Shown piece after piece: positions 34,826 through 43,792 of a stretch of DNA of 44,905 nucleotides. Every line of letters begins with the position of its first letter. Position 1 is the stretch's first letter. A model generated the notes under the pieces. It saw only the letters and a list, made by a program, of their open reading frames with translations. It searched no databases and was not told where the DNA came from. This stretch comes from Burkholderiaceae bacterium. GTDB taxonomy: Bacteria > Pseudomonadota > Gammaproteobacteria > Burkholderiales > Burkholderiaceae_F. The translations under genes were made by a program, and so were the position numbers. The stretch lies in the NCBI GenBank assembly GCA_017461315.1, contig JAFTYR010000072.1, positions 1 through 44,905 on the forward strand, given 5' to 3'.

Positions 34826-35101
34826 GTGAGTCACACTCCATCACTTGAACGCATCCAGTCTGCAATGGAACCTCTCTTCCCTATTGAATTACGCTTTACA
34901 GAACTCGCTAGTCAACCGGGAGGAGTTTTACACATTTCTCAGGGTGCTTTGTACAACCTTTTTGTCATTTCTCGTCGCTTTGAAGGAATGCCACGAGTTG
35001 AACGTCATCGTATCGTTTACGAATACTTGAAACCCTTTATCGGGCATGGCGTTCATTCCATTAATATGACATTATTAGCACCAAGCGAATCTCGACACTA
35101 A
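34826..35101 (+). CDS. BolA-family protein
   Basis: 91 residues from the GTG at 34826, chosen for its AAGGAA site seven bases upstream; a TTG at 34808 overlaps yciB by four bases but lacks a site. The class-II KH-like BolA fold shows in LHISQGALYNLFVISRRFEG and RVERHRIVYEYLKPFI. BolA proteins pair with monothiol glutaredoxins and act in iron-sulfur handling or gene control. The His that binds the cluster in this family is probably that of VERHR. Cotranscribed with yciB and probably with the parvulin gene 53 bases downstream. Confidence 0.88.
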   Translation: MSHTPSLERIQSAMEPLFPIELRFTELASQPGGVLHISQGALYNLFVISRRFEGMPRVERHRIVYEYLKPFIGHGVHSINMTLLAPSESRH

Positions 35102-35154
35102 ATAAGCGCGATTCACTGAGGTCCATCAGTACTCTTTTCCAAGGCAAATTAGAT

Positions 35155-35952
35155 ATGAAACGTATTTTATTTTCTGTTTTAGGACTTATGGCCAGCTCTG
35201 CTGTTTTAGCTCAAACAGCTTTAGAAGTAAATGGTCAGGTTATTTCAAGTCAATCGCAAAAACAGATCATGCAATTATTGGATAAGCAAGGGGTTAAGGA
35301 CAAAGACCAGCAACTGGCTATGGCTCGTAATATCCTTGTAAGACAAGCAGTTGTTGTCCAAGAAGCTTCTAAACAGAAAATTACTACAGATCCAGCTGTT
35401 AAACTCGCTATTGAAGAACAGAAGACTAGTTTGCTTCAAAATGAATTAATTCGTCGTAACGTTCTTAACAAGGACATTACTGAAAGTGAAGCCAAAAAAG
35501 TTTACGAAGATCTCAGCAAAACATACAACCCTAACGAAATAAAGTTACGCCACATTTTAGTTAAGACCGAAAAAGAAGCAACGGATCTCATTGCCTCAAT
35601 CAAAAAAGGCAAAGACATGGCCAATATCGCTAAAGAAAAAAGCCTAGATAAGGCCAGTGCTAAAAATGGTGGTGAAATTCCATTTACTAATATTAAAGCC
35701 TTTGCAGTCCCTGGCTTCGGTGAAGCGGGGCTTGCTCTCGATAAAGGACAGGTTCGACCGATTCCTTTTAAGAGTAATCTTGGATACCACATTATTAAGT
35801 TAGAAGATAAACGAACAGTTCCATTCCCAGAGTTTAAGAAAGTTCGTGCAGAAATGGAAAAATTAGCTTCTCAGAGAAAAGTTCAAGATTATTTTGCTAA
35901 GCTAATTAGATCTGCAAAAGTTGCAGAAGTTCAGGATAAAAAGAAAAAATAA
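35155..35952 (+). CDS. Periplasmic parvulin-type peptidyl-prolyl isomerase
   Basis: 265 residues. A signal peptide MKRILFSVLGLMASSAVLA is followed by a SurA-like N-terminal helical region (about 20-120) and one PpiC/parvulin domain (about 125-225, from IKLRHILVKTEKEA through GYHIIKLED). It assists folding of secreted and outer-membrane proteins. The C-terminus is Lys-rich. It follows bolA and ends in a clean terminator. Confidence 0.92.
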   Translation: MKRILFSVLGLMASSAVLAQTALEVNGQVISSQSQKQIMQLLDKQGVKDKDQQLAMARNILVRQAVVVQEASKQKITTDPAVKLAIEEQKTSLLQNELIRRNVLNKDITESEAKKVYEDLSKTYNPNEIKLRHILVKTEKEATDLIASIKKGKDMANIAKEKSLDKASAKNGGEIPFTNIKAFAVPGFGEAGLALDKGQVRPIPFKSNLGYHIIKLEDKRTVPFPEFKKVRAEMEKLASQRKVQDYFAKLIRSAKVAEVQDKKKK

Positions 35953-35961
35953 GATTACTAT

Positions 35962-35989
35962 AAAGCGTCCTTAGTGACGCTTTTTTTCT
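35962..35989 (+). terminator. Intrinsic terminator after the parvulin gene
   Basis: 8-bp stem AAAGCGTC / GACGCTTT with a 6-base loop followed by seven T in all. It overlaps the -35 region of the next gene's likely promoter. Confidence 0.88.
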
Positions 35990-36003
35990 ACATGCTGTAT
36001 AGT
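35974..36003 (+). promoter_or_regulatory. Promoter for a leaderless NhaC-type antiporter mRNA
   Basis: -35 GTGACG (35974-35979), 18-base spacer, -10 TATAGT (35998-36003) with TG immediately before it. Only five bases separate the -10 from the GTG start at 36009, so the predicted start of transcription falls on the start codon. Confidence 0.4.
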
Positions 36004-36008
36004 CAATC

Positions 36009-37319
36009 GTGCTTGAATTTCTAACTATTGGTCTTTTTTGTGTCGGTTTGCTATCTTGTATTCTGACAAAAACTTCGATCATCTTTGCTCTGTTATTTGG
36101 ATTTTGTGTCTTTATTGGATATGGCCTAGTAAAACAATGTGCGTTGGCTTACCTTTTAAGGTCTGCTTTTAACAGTACACGCAGGGTTTTAACTATTGCT
36201 CTTGTAATGTTGTTAATTGGAGCATTAACAGCGAGTTGGCGAGCTGCGGGGACCATTGCTTACATCGTTTCTTTCGCTTGTCAGTACATCGAGCCTGAAA
36301 TTGGCTTACTCTCGGCTTTTCTACTGAATGCCCTACTTTCAACGCTTACTGGAACCTCATTTGGAACCGTAGCCACTATGGGTGTAATCACTATGACGCT
36401 CTTAAACGCCATGGGATATCCTGCCTGGCTTTCTGGAGGGGCCATTTTGGCTGGTATTTACGTCGGTGACCGTTGTTCCCCAGTATCCACAAGTGCACTC
36501 CTTGTTTGTGCAGTAACCCAAACAACAATTTATAAAAATATTCGACTGATGATTCGTACCTCTATCATCCCAATGATTCTTAGTTGTGGGTTTTATCTTA
36601 TAGCTGGACTTTTTATCGATTCACAAACAACCACCCTAGATATTTCCCAAATTTTTTCCAAAGGATTTGATTTAAATTTTTGGACTGTTATTCCGGCCTT
36701 GATATTGGTTGCTTGCATCAGTATTCGTTGCGACATTCGTCTAACCATGGTTTTGAGCTTAACATCTGCCATTCCCATCTGCATTTGGATTCAAGGTATG
36801 AATCCACAGGAATTGGTCTACACGTTAATTAGTGGATACGAAGCTAAAAATGATCAAATTGCTCTTTTACTCAATGGTGGTGGTATTTTATCCATGGTTA
36901 CCGTTGTTGCTATTGTCGTCATTTCTTCAACATTTTCTGGACTTTTTGAAAGTACGGGCCTTATTCGCAGTATTCAAAGATATATAACGTTAATAGCAAA
37001 AAAAATCACACCATTTGGTACCATTATCGTAACCAGTTTAGTAACAGCCGGGATCGCTTGTAACCAAGCCCTTCCTATTATGCTAACTCAACAACTTTGC
37101 CAACCCCTCGTCTCTGATCGGCAAAGATTAGCAATTGACATAGAAAATTCCGCTGTTGTATTAGCGCCACTGGTTCCCTGGTGTATTGCTGGGGCTATTC
37201 CATTAGCTATTTTAGGCGCTCCAACACAAGCAATTAGCTCTGCAGTTTATCTATGGTTATTGCCTTTATGGGGACTATTGGCCCAAAAACATCGCTTACA
37301 ACAAAACTGGAACAGTTAA
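36009..37319 (+). CDS. NhaC-family Na+/H+ antiporter
   Basis: 436 residues with 10-12 hydrophobic helices. The central GTSFGTVATMGV followed by GDRCSPVSTSALL is the Na+/H+ antiporter NhaC-family signature; the C-terminal half has a matching CNQALPIMLTQ repeat element. It should exchange Na+ (or a weak acid such as malate for lactate in some members) for H+ at the inner membrane. The start is GTG with no ribosome site and no other start codon nearby; the upstream promoter suggests a leaderless mRNA. It has its own weak terminator downstream. Confidence 0.85.
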   Translation: MLEFLTIGLFCVGLLSCILTKTSIIFALLFGFCVFIGYGLVKQCALAYLLRSAFNSTRRVLTIALVMLLIGALTASWRAAGTIAYIVSFACQYIEPEIGLLSAFLLNALLSTLTGTSFGTVATMGVITMTLLNAMGYPAWLSGGAILAGIYVGDRCSPVSTSALLVCAVTQTTIYKNIRLMIRTSIIPMILSCGFYLIAGLFIDSQTTTLDISQIFSKGFDLNFWTVIPALILVACISIRCDIRLTMVLSLTSAIPICIWIQGMNPQELVYTLISGYEAKNDQIALLLNGGGILSMVTVVAIVVISSTFSGLFESTGLIRSIQRYITLIAKKITPFGTIIVTSLVTAGIACNQALPIMLTQQLCQPLVSDRQRLAIDIENSAVVLAPLVPWCIAGAIPLAILGAPTQAISSAVYLWLLPLWGLLAQKHRLQQNWNS

Positions 37320-37331
37320 GTTATTTTTGAA

Positions 37332-37361
37332 CCATCTGTGTATTAGTCATAGATGGCTTTT
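37332..37361 (+). terminator. Weak intrinsic terminator after the antiporter gene
   Basis: 6-bp stem CCATCT / AGATGG with a 13-base loop followed by CTTTT. Confidence 0.45.
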
Positions 37362-37376
37362 ACTCACTTTCGGTTT

Positions 37377-37407
37377 TTGCAATTAAACAATCATTTGTTG
37401 CAATTAA
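37377..37407. promoter_or_regulatory. Direct repeats TTGCAATTAA upstream of the nitrogenase-like operon
   Basis: Two exact 10-base copies at 37377-37386 and 37398-37407, spaced 21 bases start to start, i.e. two turns of the helix on the same face. They lie about 95-125 bases before the first gene. Possible binding site for a regulator using tandem half-sites; the second copy could overlap a -35. Confidence 0.4.
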
Positions 37408-37501
37408 TAATATAAGACAATAATGTCTATCTTATTTTTGTTTTTGGGTTTGTTATTTCTAAATAGCTTAGGCTTTAGATAACAGATCGGATTGGTGATT
37501 T

Positions 37502-38308
37502 ATGTACAGAATTGCAATTTACGGTAAGGGTGGTATTGGTAAATCGACAACCATCAGTAATTTAGCATCAGCCTTTGTTCAAAAAGGGCTAACGGTTTTA
37601 CAGATTGGTTGTGATCCGAAAGCAGATAGTACGATATATCATCATAATGGTCGTAGTATTCAGAGCGTATTGGATATTTTGCGCTCTAGAGCCGACGGTA
37701 AAGTACGATTCGAAGAAATCGTCCATCGTGCTCCAAGTGGAGTCTGGTGTGTTGAAGCTGGCGGTCCTTCGCCTGGTACAGGATGTGCAGGACGAGGAAT
37801 TGTCGCTACCTTTGAAGCCTTAACTTCGGTGCGAGCTTTTGAAATTATTCAACCGGATATTGTTCTGTTTGATGTTTTAGGGGATGTCGTCTGTGGCGGT
37901 TTTGCAATGCCAATCCGTAAGGGCTACGCCGATCACGTGTTTATTGTGACATCAGGGGAAAACATGGCGATATACGCCGCGGGGAACATTGCACAGGCCA
38001 TTAAAAACTTTAAAAATAGAGGCTACGCCAAACTTTCCGGAATTATTCTAAATCGTCGTAATGTACAAAATGAAGTTGAAAAAGTACAGGAATTAGCCCA
38101 AGCGTGCGATTCTGAAATTATTTATCAACTCCCCCGTTCTTCGACCGTTCAACAAGCTGAAGAATTACAAAGTACCGTTGTTGATGCGTTTCCTCAATCT
38201 AGTATGGCAAACGAATATATGCAATTAGCCGATGCATTGTTAACAAAAGTTCAGGCCTCTAAAACAAATCGCGTCATTCCGATACAGACGCAAGACTTAG
38301 GGATGTAA
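37502..38308 (+). CDS. NifH-like ATP-dependent iron-sulfur reductase component
   Basis: 268 residues (NifH about 290). Walker [10 protein letters not shown] at 8-16, switch I CDPKADST at 37-44, and both cluster-ligand Cys: Cys95 in GTGCAGRGI and Cys131 in [16 protein letters not shown], the latter a perfect match to nitrogenase reductase. Arg98 sits where NifH is ADP-ribosylated. A dimer would hold one [4Fe-4S] and pass electrons, driven by ATP, to a component-1 protein. Chlorophyll-type BchL, F430-type CfbC, methylthio-alkane reductase MarH and others share these motifs, so motifs alone do not give the substrate. First gene of the operon; the NifD-like gene starts 4 bases downstream. Confidence 0.92.
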   Translation: MYRIAIYGKGGIGKSTTISNLASAFVQKGLTVLQIGCDPKADSTIYHHNGRSIQSVLDILRSRADGKVRFEEIVHRAPSGVWCVEAGGPSPGTGCAGRGIVATFEALTSVRAFEIIQPDIVLFDVLGDVVCGGFAMPIRKGYADHVFIVTSGENMAIYAAGNIAQAIKNFKNRGYAKLSGIILNRRNVQNEVEKVQELAQACDSEIIYQLPRSSTVQQAEELQSTVVDAFPQSSMANEYMQLADALLTKVQASKTNRVIPIQTQDLGM

Positions 38309-38312
38309 TCTT

Positions 38313-39629
38313 ATGATTTTGTCTAAAGCGGTACCACTTCCTTCGGTCGAAATCGCACAAGCCTCGTTTCCATCTCCTTTTTCAGCAACGCTTGAATACA
38401 GCGCACCAGCTCGAGGACCTTGGACCATTATGCATCTTGGGTTACTCGTTCCAGAGACCCATATTATTTTCGTTTGTGCCCAATGTTGCCTAAGAGGCGT
38501 CGTTATGAGCGCTGCGGAGCTCGGCGCTCTTGACCGTTTTTCCACTATCACAATCGAAGATTGCAACCTTTTGGAGGGCGACACCGAAGAGGTTCTCATT
38601 CAAGGGGTTGACGATATTCTCAAAAAGATCCCATATAAGCCTAAAGCCGTTCTGCTTTATACTAGTTGTGTACATGAATTCATCGGAACGGACCTAACCT
38701 TTACCTTTGATCGTCTTAGAGAGCAACATCCTGATATCGATTTTACCGATTGCTACATGACTCCCATTTTGCGCAAGCGTTTATCTCCTGATGCCCGCAA
38801 TCGTCGTCAAATTTATACTTTACTTAAAGCTCAAAGCCGAAAAGATGAAGGAATCTCGATTTATGGCGATATCAATCCTTTAGGACAATATTCAGATGTT
38901 GCTCAATTGATTTACCAATCGAAAAGACCATTGCGTTCAATTACGGCAACTCAAACCTATGAAGAGTATCAAGCATTAGCTAAATCTTCGATCGCTTTAG
39001 CTCTAAATCCTGTAACAACAGCAACACTGAAGTGGGCTCAAGAATCTCTTGGACAACAGTCTGTCATGCTCTCCAACGGTTTTTCTTTAACCGAAAATCG
39101 CCTTATGCTCGAAAATTTTTCGCAACTCCTAGGCGTTAAATGCGATTTATCGGTTGTTGAATCCTATTTTCAAAAATCTCTTAAGAAAGCTAAAGAGATC
39201 ATTCAAGATACTTCCATTGCGATTGACTATACGGCGACAACTCGCCCTCTTTCACTCGCTCGTTTTTTAATTGAAAACGGCTTCAATGTCCAAGCACTCT
39301 ACCTAGATCAGTTCATGGGGACAGAAAAGAACGATTATGAATGGCTCAAAAAATACCATCCAACTCTTAGGATTTATCCAACAGTCCATCCAGGTATGAC
39401 TTTTGCCCGTCCTTCTGTCGCATCTAAAACCTTAGCAATTGGACAAAAGGCCTCTTACTTCACCAATACAGATTATTTTGTCAACCTCATTGAAGGAGGA
39501 GGCATGGATGGTATTTCTGGTACTGCTCGACTTTTAGAGCTGATGACTGAGGCCTATTTAGAAAAAAAAGACTCAAAAAAACTCATCCAAATCAAAGCAT
39601 TGGGATGTACTCGTAGGGGTAGATTATGA
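38313..39629 (+). CDS. NifD-like nitrogenase-component-1 protein
   Basis: 438 residues, shorter than NifD (about 490). It belongs to the nitrogenase component 1 / oxidoreductase family: APARGPWTIMHLG near residue 31, a Cys group CAQCC at 55-59, Cys84 in IEDCNLLEGD, Cys119 in YTSCVHEFIGTD, and three repeating Rossmann-like parts. Cys55/58/59 and Cys119 are the best candidates for P-cluster-like ligands. I cannot identify the Cys and His that bind the FeMo cofactor in NifD. It should form a complex with the next gene product and accept electrons from the NifH-like protein. Four-base ATGA overlap with the next gene. Confidence 0.85.
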   Translation: MILSKAVPLPSVEIAQASFPSPFSATLEYSAPARGPWTIMHLGLLVPETHIIFVCAQCCLRGVVMSAAELGALDRFSTITIEDCNLLEGDTEEVLIQGVDDILKKIPYKPKAVLLYTSCVHEFIGTDLTFTFDRLREQHPDIDFTDCYMTPILRKRLSPDARNRRQIYTLLKAQSRKDEGISIYGDINPLGQYSDVAQLIYQSKRPLRSITATQTYEEYQALAKSSIALALNPVTTATLKWAQESLGQQSVMLSNGFSLTENRLMLENFSQLLGVKCDLSVVESYFQKSLKKAKEIIQDTSIAIDYTATTRPLSLARFLIENGFNVQALYLDQFMGTEKNDYEWLKKYHPTLRIYPTVHPGMTFARPSVASKTLAIGQKASYFTNTDYFVNLIEGGGMDGISGTARLLELMTEAYLEKKDSKKLIQIKALGCTRRGRL

Positions 39630-40816
39630 GACAAGCTAATGCCTTTTTATCGGTTTATACCGCAGATAATTCTGGAATGTGCTCTGCTCTTTACGAGCTC
39701 GGTGGTTTGGTTATCATGCATGATGCCTCCGGTTGTAATTCGACCTACACAACCCATGATGAACCGCGCTGGTTTGATAAAGCTTCCATGGTTTATATTT
39801 CGGGACTAACTGAAGTAGATGCCGTTTTAGGTAATGAAGAACATTTAATTCAAAATATTTGTGAAGTCGCTAAACAATATTCACCTAAATTTATTGCTCT
39901 CGGAGGAACTCCCATTCCTATGATGATGGGATGCGATTACGACGGCATTGCTCAAGAAGTCGAATTTAGAACCCAGATTCCTTGTTTCGGCTTAGATACA
40001 AATGGAACTAAGGATTATGTTAGCGGTACTAGTCAAGCATTCCGTAAATTAGCTGAACGCTTTTCTATTACACGACATTCAAAAACAGACAGTTCAACCA
40101 TTTCGGTCAATATTTTGGGCTTAACCCCTTTAGATTTTTCAATTAACGGAAATGCAGAACAAATTCAACAAATTCTACGTTACAAAGGATTTGACGTTAT
40201 CAGTACCTTTGCTATGGGAAGTTCGTTAGCTGATATTCAAAAGGCGGGTAATGCTGACGTAAATTTAGTCGTAACTGCTAGTGGCTTAGAGGTCGCCCAC
40301 TATTTTTACGAAAAATTCCAAATTCCTTTTGTGGTTGGTTGTCCAATCGGTCATTGGATGACTCAACAAGTTACTGAACAATTAAAAATTGCTTATAAAG
40401 AAAAAGTTAATATCAATTTAACAACCGATGGAAAAGAAGACACGGATGAAAGTAATTATAAAGTTTATATTATTGGCGAACCCGTGATTGCAACTTCTAC
40501 CCGGTGTGCTTTGACGCACGATCATCAGATATCCAATGTTCGTGTCCTAACTTCTTTACAAGTGGATCCTTGTCTATTGACTAAAAATGATCAAGCCAGA
40601 TGTTCAGAAGATGATTATTTAGAGAATTTAAAAGGGGCTCAATTAGTTTTAGCAGATCCCATTTACCGTCTTGTTACTAAAGATACTAATTCATTTGTAG
40701 ATTGGCCCCATGAGGCCTATTCCGGAAGAATTTGGCGTTCCAATATTCCGATTTTCATTGGTGACTCTTTTAATAAATGGTTTGAACAGCGTAAAGAACG
40801 CGCCCCTCTTATTTAA
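39626..40816 (+). CDS. NifK/NifE-like nitrogenase-component-1 protein
   Basis: 396 residues, much shorter than NifK. The N-terminus has Cys19 (NSGMCSALYELGG) and Cys37 (HDASGCNSTYTTHDEPRW), placed like component-1 cluster ligands. GGTPIPMMMGCDYDGIAQE at 93-111 fills the position of the usual third ligand loop. The later GLEVAHYFYEKFQIPFVVG is also seen in component-1 proteins. It is the expected partner of the NifD-like protein. The start is coupled to the gene before it with an AGGGG site; the importer genes follow 16 bases later. Distinct from true NifK, NifE, BchB or CfbD by length and motifs as far as I can judge. Confidence 0.82.
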   Translation: MRQANAFLSVYTADNSGMCSALYELGGLVIMHDASGCNSTYTTHDEPRWFDKASMVYISGLTEVDAVLGNEEHLIQNICEVAKQYSPKFIALGGTPIPMMMGCDYDGIAQEVEFRTQIPCFGLDTNGTKDYVSGTSQAFRKLAERFSITRHSKTDSSTISVNILGLTPLDFSINGNAEQIQQILRYKGFDVISTFAMGSSLADIQKAGNADVNLVVTASGLEVAHYFYEKFQIPFVVGCPIGHWMTQQVTEQLKIAYKEKVNINLTTDGKEDTDESNYKVYIIGEPVIATSTRCALTHDHQISNVRVLTSLQVDPCLLTKNDQARCSEDDYLENLKGAQLVLADPIYRLVTKDTNSFVDWPHEAYSGRIWRSNIPIFIGDSFNKWFEQRKERAPLI

Positions 40817-40832
40817 GATTCGGAGTACTTTC

Positions 40833-41930
40833 ATGTTTATAAAAAAGATCCTAACCGTTGCAACCTTCGTTTTATGTTCCGCATCGCTTCAAGCAAGAAC
40901 TATTATCGATCATATGGATCGCACGGTTGAAGTTCCCGATACGATTCAGCGAATCGCCGTTACGAATATTTTTCCGTTTCCCTCTGTTTTAAGTGTTTTT
41001 TTAGGAGGAGCCGACAAGATTGTAGGAATTCATAAGGTTTCAAAGGTTGCCGCAGAGAAAGGTCTTTTAGCCCAAATTTACCCAGCAATAAAGAACGTGA
41101 ACACCTCCTTCATGAAAGGTAATACGGTCAACATTGAAAGCCTTTTAGCTCTAAATCCCGATGTGGTATTCGTCAATGCGGGAGATACTGTTGCCATTAA
41201 GGCCATAGAAAACGCAGGAATTCCCACGATTGCGGTTAGTGTCAATAAATGGAATTACAACGTCTTGACGACCTATGAAGCTTGGTTAAAGTTATTAAGT
41301 GATGTTTTCCCAGAAAGAAGTAAGGCGGATAAGGCCTCTACCATTAGCCAAGAAGTTGCTCAATTTATTAATAGTCGAATTGCAACGATTCCAGACAATG
41401 AACGACAGCGTATCCTTTTCCTATTCCAATATGAACCCAAACGCATCGTCACAAGTGGAAAAAAATTCTTTGGCCAATACTGGGCAGACGCTATTGGAGC
41501 CAAAAACGTAGCTGAAACAATTCAAGCCGAAAATTCTAATGCTCAGGTTAATATGGAGCAGATTTATTCGTGGAATCCAGATATTGTTTTCATCACAAAC
41601 TTTACTCCTACGCTCCCACAGGATTTGTTTACCCATAAATACAACGATTGGAGTTCGATCAAGGCCGTTAAAGAGCAACGTGTCTATAAAATGCCTTTAG
41701 GGATTTATCGAAGCTACACACCTTCAGCGGATACTCCAATGACTTTATTATGGTTTGCAAAAACGATTTATCCTGAGTATTTCAAAGATGTTGATTTAAC
41801 TCGCGAAGTTAAAAATTACTATAAAAAATTATTTAACGTAGACTTAACAGATCAACAGGTTTCTTCAATCTATGAAGCCAGAAGTGATCGAGCCGAAGGC
41901 TTTACAGGATCCGTTTCAGCAAGAAAATAA
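40833..41930 (+). CDS. Periplasmic binding protein of a FecB/BtuF-type ABC importer
   Basis: 365 residues from the ATG at 40833 (GGAG site 7 bases upstream). A signal peptide MFIKKILTVATFVLCSASLQA is followed by RTIIDHMDRTVEVPDTIQRI, the usual start of Peripla_BP_2 proteins for siderophores, haem or cobalamin. Two lobes are linked by a long helix, with NPDVVFVNAG and WNPDIVFITN marking the repeated strands. It has no clear lipobox. It delivers a metal chelate or corrinoid-like ligand to the permease encoded next. The ligand is unknown. Confidence 0.9.
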   Translation: MFIKKILTVATFVLCSASLQARTIIDHMDRTVEVPDTIQRIAVTNIFPFPSVLSVFLGGADKIVGIHKVSKVAAEKGLLAQIYPAIKNVNTSFMKGNTVNIESLLALNPDVVFVNAGDTVAIKAIENAGIPTIAVSVNKWNYNVLTTYEAWLKLLSDVFPERSKADKASTISQEVAQFINSRIATIPDNERQRILFLFQYEPKRIVTSGKKFFGQYWADAIGAKNVAETIQAENSNAQVNMEQIYSWNPDIVFITNFTPTLPQDLFTHKYNDWSSIKAVKEQRVYKMPLGIYRSYTPSADTPMTLLWFAKTIYPEYFKDVDLTREVKNYYKKLFNVDLTDQQVSSIYEARSDRAEGFTGSVSARK

Positions 41931-41951
41931 CTAAAAAGGACAAGTAAAACC

Positions 41952-42956
41952 ATGTTGACCTATCAAAGAATTATCGTTTTATGTTTAGTGTTGCTTGTTG
42001 CAACTACGTTAGTCTCTTTGGCTTGTGGTCGATATTGGATTGATATTGAAAATATTTTCTATACCCTACTGGCTCCACTAAACCGGAGCCAGCAAGTCAC
42101 AGATACGATGCTTTCCATTGTATGGAATGTTCGTTTGCCTCGAGTGTTATTGGCAATCGTTGCTGGAGCAGGATTGGCGGTTGCTGGAACTGCCTTTCAA
42201 GCGCTTTTTGCTAATCCTTTAGCTACACCTGACACCTTAGGAGTTGCAACAGGATCCGCTTTCGGTGCAGTACTAGGAATTTTGCTCGGTATTGATGGTT
42301 TTGGAATTCAAATTAGCTCACTTTTTATGGGCTTAATGTCAGTGATACTGGTTTATGGAGTAAGTCGAATTCGGGGACAAAATTCGGTTTTAATGTTGAT
42401 TCTCTCCGGTCTAGTGATCGCAGCGCTCTTTAGTGCCCTAATTAGCCTAGTTAAATACGTCGCTGATCCCCAAGATGTCCTGCCTTCAATCACTTTTTGG
42501 ATGATGGGCTCCCTAACTGGAGCCACAATGAAAACACTGGCCCTAGGACTTCCTTTTATTCTCACTGGGTCAATTGTTCTTTATAGTTTACGATGGAAGC
42601 TTAATGCACTATCTTTACCGGAAGACGAAGCTCGGTCTTTAGGAATTCCCCTATTCCGCCTTCGAGTTCTAGTCATTGTTTGCGGGACGATGATTACCGC
42701 CAGCGTGGTCAGTATGTGTGGTTTGATCGGCTGGGTTGGATTGTTGATTCCCCACTTTACACGACTTTTACTCGGTAACAACAATACTCAAGTCCTACCT
42801 ACATCGCTTATTTTAGGGGCGCTATTTGTTCTTTCAGCCGACACACTAGCTCGTAGTGCAACAGAATTTGAAATTCCAGTTTCGATCCTAACAGCGTTGA
42901 TTGGAGCACCTGTTTTTATTATGTTGCTTCGTCGCAATGGTGGATTTCAAAACTAA
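41952..42956 (+). CDS. FecCD/BtuC-type ABC importer permease
   Basis: 334 residues, about ten membrane helices, as in BtuC/FhuB/FecCD proteins. Family motifs: LPRVLLAIVAGAGLAVAG and FQALFANPLATPDTLG near residue 90, and the ATPase-contact region GLIGWVGLLIPHFTRLLLG near residue 265. A homodimer would form the channel with the ATPase encoded 12 bases downstream. An AAGGA site precedes the ATG. Confidence 0.94.
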   Translation: MLTYQRIIVLCLVLLVATTLVSLACGRYWIDIENIFYTLLAPLNRSQQVTDTMLSIVWNVRLPRVLLAIVAGAGLAVAGTAFQALFANPLATPDTLGVATGSAFGAVLGILLGIDGFGIQISSLFMGLMSVILVYGVSRIRGQNSVLMLILSGLVIAALFSALISLVKYVADPQDVLPSITFWMMGSLTGATMKTLALGLPFILTGSIVLYSLRWKLNALSLPEDEARSLGIPLFRLRVLVIVCGTMITASVVSMCGLIGWVGLLIPHFTRLLLGNNNTQVLPTSLILGALFVLSADTLARSATEFEIPVSILTALIGAPVFIMLLRRNGGFQN

Positions 42957-42968
42957 AAGGCAATCAAA

Positions 42969-43760
42969 ATGCAATTTCAAGTCAAAAACGGTTATTTTTC
43001 TTACGGTAATCATGAAGTATTACATGGCATTGACTTTACCTTTGATTGTCAAGGAGTCATGAGCATATTAGGACGTAATGGAGCTGGAAAAACAACATTA
43101 CTTAAATGTATGCTCGGCCTACAGCACTGGACTCAAGGACAAACCTTAATTAATGGATTCGATATTACTAAGATTGCCTCAAAAAAATTCTGGTCTGAAA
43201 TTGGATATGTTCCACAGGCAAAAATGCCCTCTTTTTCCTATAGCGTGCAAGAACTTGTTGTACTAGGACGCAATGTACACATTGGTAATTTTGCTCAGCC
43301 AGGACGTAAAGACTGGGAAATTGTCGAAGAATCTTTAGAACTTGTAGGAATCGCACATTTAAAAAATAAACTTTGCAATCAAATCTCAGGAGGCGAATAT
43401 CAATTAGCCTTAGTTGCCAGAGCCTTAGTATCTCAACCAAAGCTACTGATTCTTGATGAACCAGAGAGCAATTTAGACTTCAAAAATCAGTTAAGAATTC
43501 TAAAAGTAATTACAAAACTAACTCAAGAAAAGAAAATCGGTGCCATCATTAATACCCACTTTCCTGCACATGCTTTAGAAATCAGTTCAAAAGCACTTCT
43601 GATGCTACCCGGAAATCGAAGTCTTTTTGGTCCTACACAAGAAATCCTGACTGAAAAAAACTTGACCAAAAGTTTTGGCATTGATGTTCGTATTCTTCCA
43701 ACGCATTTATCTGAACGCCCCAACTACTGTTGTGTCGTCGCTCTCGACTCAGAAAAATAA
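42969..43760 (+). CDS. ABC importer ATPase (FecE/BtuD type)
   Basis: 263 residues. Walker A GRNGAGKTT at 35-43, signature ISGGEYQ near 140 (LSGGERQ in most), Walker B LLILDEPESNLD and H-loop NTHFPAHAL. It powers the FecCD-type importer. It is the last gene of the operon, followed by an intrinsic terminator. Confidence 0.94.
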   Translation: MQFQVKNGYFSYGNHEVLHGIDFTFDCQGVMSILGRNGAGKTTLLKCMLGLQHWTQGQTLINGFDITKIASKKFWSEIGYVPQAKMPSFSYSVQELVVLGRNVHIGNFAQPGRKDWEIVEESLELVGIAHLKNKLCNQISGGEYQLALVARALVSQPKLLILDEPESNLDFKNQLRILKVITKLTQEKKIGAIINTHFPAHALEISSKALLMLPGNRSLFGPTQEILTEKNLTKSFGIDVRILPTHLSERPNYCCVVALDSEK

Positions 43761-43792
43761 TTCTCTCCTAATTTAACCATCTTTCGAAAAAG

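Noticed and set aside
37502..40816. Nitrogen fixation genes nifHDK
   Set aside because: NifD/K-like chains are too short, FeMo-cofactor ligands are not evident and no nif assembly genes are present. Described as nitrogenase-like instead.
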